Positions 62,685 to 64,000 of a DNA stretch of 64,000 nucleotides are shown here, piece after piece. Origin of the DNA: Gp6-AA40 sp036407095 (lineage in GTDB: Bacteria; Acidobacteriota; Vicinamibacteria; Vicinamibacterales; UBA2999); the NCBI GenBank assembly GCA_036407095.1, contig DASWZV010000079.1, forward strand, positions 6,109 through 70,108, in the 5' to 3' direction. Numbering within the stretch: the stretch's first letter is position 1; each line of letters begins with the position of its first letter. Made by a program: the position numbers and the translations under genes. Under the pieces are notes generated by a model that was not told the DNA's origin, did not search any database, and worked only from the letters and a program-made list of their open reading frames with translations.

Positions 62685-63632
62685 ATGACGCTCGTCTCCA
62701 TTCCCGCCAACCCTGTTCCGGAAAACGTCGTCACCGGCACCATTCGCACGCCCGACGGCGCCGAGCTGCGGTTTGCGCGCTGGGCGCCGCCGGCCGGGCG
62801 CAAGGGCACGGTCTGCGTCTTTCCCGGCCGCGCCGAGCCGATCGAGAAATATTTCGAGACCGTGCGCGACCTGCGCGACCGCGGTTTTGCGGTGGCGGTG
62901 CTCGACTGGCGCGGGCAGGGCCATTCGTCGCGGCGCCTGCGCGATCCGCGCAAGGGCTATGTCCGCGACTTTTCCGACTACGAGATCGATGTCGATACTT
63001 TCGTTCAGCAGGTGATGCTGCCGGATTGTCCGCCGCCGTTTTTTGCGCTCGCCCATTCGATGGGCGGCGCGGTGATGTTGCGGATCGCCCACGCGGGAAA
63101 GCGCTGGTTCGACCGCATGGTGCTTTCGGCCCCCATGATTGACCTGCCGGGACGTCGCACCTCTCGAGGGGTGCGCTGCCTGCTCAAGGTGATGCGTTGG
63201 ACGGGACAGGGCGGAAACTATGTGCCGGGCGGCAGCGGCGAACTGACTGGCCTCAATTCGTTCATCAACAATCCCTTCACCAGCGATCCCGTGCGCTACG
63301 CGCGCAATGGCGCAATCCTGGAGGAAGATCCGACGCTCGGCCTCGGCTCGCCGACCATCGCCTGGGCCGACACCGCATTCGGCGCGATGCATACTTTTCG
63401 CGGCATGTATTACCCGTCGCAGATCCGCCAGCCGATCCTGATGCTCGCCGCCTCGAACGATACCATTGTCTCAACGCCCGCGATCGAGGAATTCGCCTAC
63501 CATTTGCGCGCCGGCTCGCATCTGGTGATCGCGGGCGCCAAGCACGAGCTCCTGCAGGAGCAGGACCGCTACCGTGCGCAGTTCTGGGCCGCATTCGACG
63601 CCTTCGTGCCGGGCACGTCGCTGTTCAGATAG
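62685..63632 (+). CDS. Alpha/beta hydrolase (lysophospholipase/monoacylglycerol lipase type)
   Basis: 315 residues from ATG 62685. 'VCVFPGRAEPIEKYFETVRDLRDRGFAVAVLDWRGQGHSSR' (oxyanion region), nucleophile S125 in 'ALAHSMGGAVML', Asp in 'LAASNDTIVS' and His in 'VIAGAKHELLQE'. This is the PldB / lysophospholipase L2-like group, common in Hyphomicrobiales. It would cleave acyl chains from glycerolipids. No signal peptide, so probably cytoplasmic. The gene is divergent from hsp20. Confidence 0.88.
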   Translation: MTLVSIPANPVPENVVTGTIRTPDGAELRFARWAPPAGRKGTVCVFPGRAEPIEKYFETVRDLRDRGFAVAVLDWRGQGHSSRRLRDPRKGYVRDFSDYEIDVDTFVQQVMLPDCPPPFFALAHSMGGAVMLRIAHAGKRWFDRMVLSAPMIDLPGRRTSRGVRCLLKVMRWTGQGGNYVPGGSGELTGLNSFINNPFTSDPVRYARNGAILEEDPTLGLGSPTIAWADTAFGAMHTFRGMYYPSQIRQPILMLAASNDTIVSTPAIEEFAYHLRAGSHLVIAGAKHELLQEQDRYRAQFWAAFDAFVPGTSLFR

Positions 63633-63660
63633 AGCATGATCCGGAAAAGCATGCCCCGCC
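63633..63660. repeat. Hyphomicrobiales-type intergenic repeat
   Basis: Contains GCATGATCCGGAAAAGCATG directly after the hydrolase stop. The word ATGATCCGGAAAAG is, from memory, a very common dispersed element in Bradyrhizobium-like and related genomes. A degenerate copy is at 60607-60620. Nothing like it occurs in the first 60 kb. Confidence 0.65.
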
Positions 63661-63735
63661 CTCTATGCGGGGTGAAAACCCGGCGTACACTCCGCTGTGC
63701 AGGTGCGGGGCAGGATTTCCCGGACTTTGCTCTGG

Positions 63736-64000
63736 TCACAGCGTCTTTAGATATTCGATGAGGTCGTAGCGCTCATCATCGGTCAAGACACGGCCGATCA
63801 CGCCGGGCTTGTTCGACCCCGGCGTTCCCTCCAGCGAGTGGCCGAGTACGCTGTTGCCCAGGATCGGTCCTTCTCCATCCGTCATCGAGAACAGAGTCTC
63901 GCCGGTCTTGCAGGATGTTTCGCCGCCAGCCTCGACGTGGAAACCGACCTGCCTCGGATCGAAGTCGCGATCGCCCAGGCAGAATGACCTGGGGCGCTCC
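63736..64000 (-). CDS. C-terminal part of a probable c-type cytochrome / di-heme peroxidase-like protein (partial)
   Basis: The frame enters from the window end and stops at TGA 63736-63738 (about 87 codons visible). The translation contains 'CLGDRDFDPRQVGFH', 'ETLFSMTDGEGPILGNSVLGHS', 'GSNKPGVIGRVLTDDERYDLIEYLKTL'. The ending 'LTDDERYDLIEYLKTL' is the usual last helix of cytochrome c domains. No CxxCH is visible in this part, so heme sites must lie upstream, outside the window. Confidence 0.6.
   Translation of the reverse strand, partial: ERPRSFCLGDRDFDPRQVGFHVEAGGETSCKTGETLFSMTDGEGPILGNSVLGHSLEGTPGSNKPGVIGRVLTDDERYDLIEYLKTL

Noticed and set aside
60836..63632. Genomic island acquired by the acidobacterium
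   Set aside because: No integrase, tRNA, direct repeats or second boundary inside the window; an assembly chimera explains the data more simply.

Overview
The window is one high-GC contig with two parts of different origin. Positions 1 to about 60,430 look like an acidobacterium, probably of the Vicinamibacteria (subdivision 6) type. The evidence is a zinc-ribbon serine/threonine kinase, a tandem pair of secreted proteins with the acidobacterial 'DGKPDLSG.W' signature, a DUF5777-type barrel, a homodimeric AceE pyruvate dehydrogenase, and very repeat-rich intergenic DNA. Positions from about 60,600 to 64,000 look like an alphaproteobacterium of the Hyphomicrobiales: a GYAPGQ-repeat secreted protein, a small Hsp20, an alpha/beta hydrolase, a cytochrome-like fragment, and the 'ATGATCCGGAAAAG' intergenic element common in that order. 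The junction is either a chimeric assembly or a transfer; I think the first is likelier. These taxonomic calls rest on recall of family features, not on a search.

Layout. 1-1734: ABC-2 exporter (permease partial). 1906-5138: copper/SCO1-type protein, transglutaminase-like protein, a small zinc-ribbon gene between two repeat arrays, and an endonuclease/exonuclease/phosphatase protein. 5173-7490 (minus): ECF sigma factor, anti-sigma factor, TlpA-like thioredoxin and a small protein. 7868-11062: a large metalloprotease/beta-propeller/outer-membrane-barrel fusion. 11157-15619: two paralogous secreted proteins and a zinc-ribbon protein kinase. 15993-17864 (minus): TPR/double aspartyl protease and a 7Fe ferredoxin. 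18383-23828: a sensor kinase and NtrC-type regulator, then four genes for exported redox proteins (CuA cupredoxin, cytochrome c, barrel, plastocyanin-like). 24095-26241: zinc-ribbon protein, UPF0173 hydrolase and lipA. 26423-36634 (minus): succinate dehydrogenase BAC, a metallo-beta-lactamase-fold protein, and lpdA-aceF-aceE. 36718-39742: uracil-DNA glycosylase, two cytochrome c'-like proteins and a GDPD. 39858-43433: MoxR-like ATPase, VWA protein and LON-domain protein. 43579-49438 (minus): LamG/PA14 surface protein, anti-sigma, sigma and membrane protein. 49471-60298 (minus): YpdA-like reductase, lysC, APC permease, gltD and gltB. The rest is the alphaproteobacterial tail.

The central metabolic genes fit together. 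lipA makes the lipoyl cofactor needed by AceF, LpdA reoxidises it, and the succinate dehydrogenase passes electrons to the quinone pool through a five-helix membrane subunit whose Cys/His pattern recalls the mycobacterial Sdh1 type. Several exported copper and heme proteins suggest a busy periplasmic electron-transfer chain.

The most unusual content lies between the genes. Six arrays of a ~24-bp unit (core GTCGGTGCGATCC) occur, five of them built as head-to-head inverted halves. Further arrays of 7-bp words use different words at each locus, often also in inverted pairs. There is a 195-bp element with 39-bp inverted ends, and short GGCCGCC palindromes. Many of these begin at, or supply, the stop codon of the neighbouring gene. 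Two related fragments are also inserted in frame inside coding genes. I know of no named system that explains these together.
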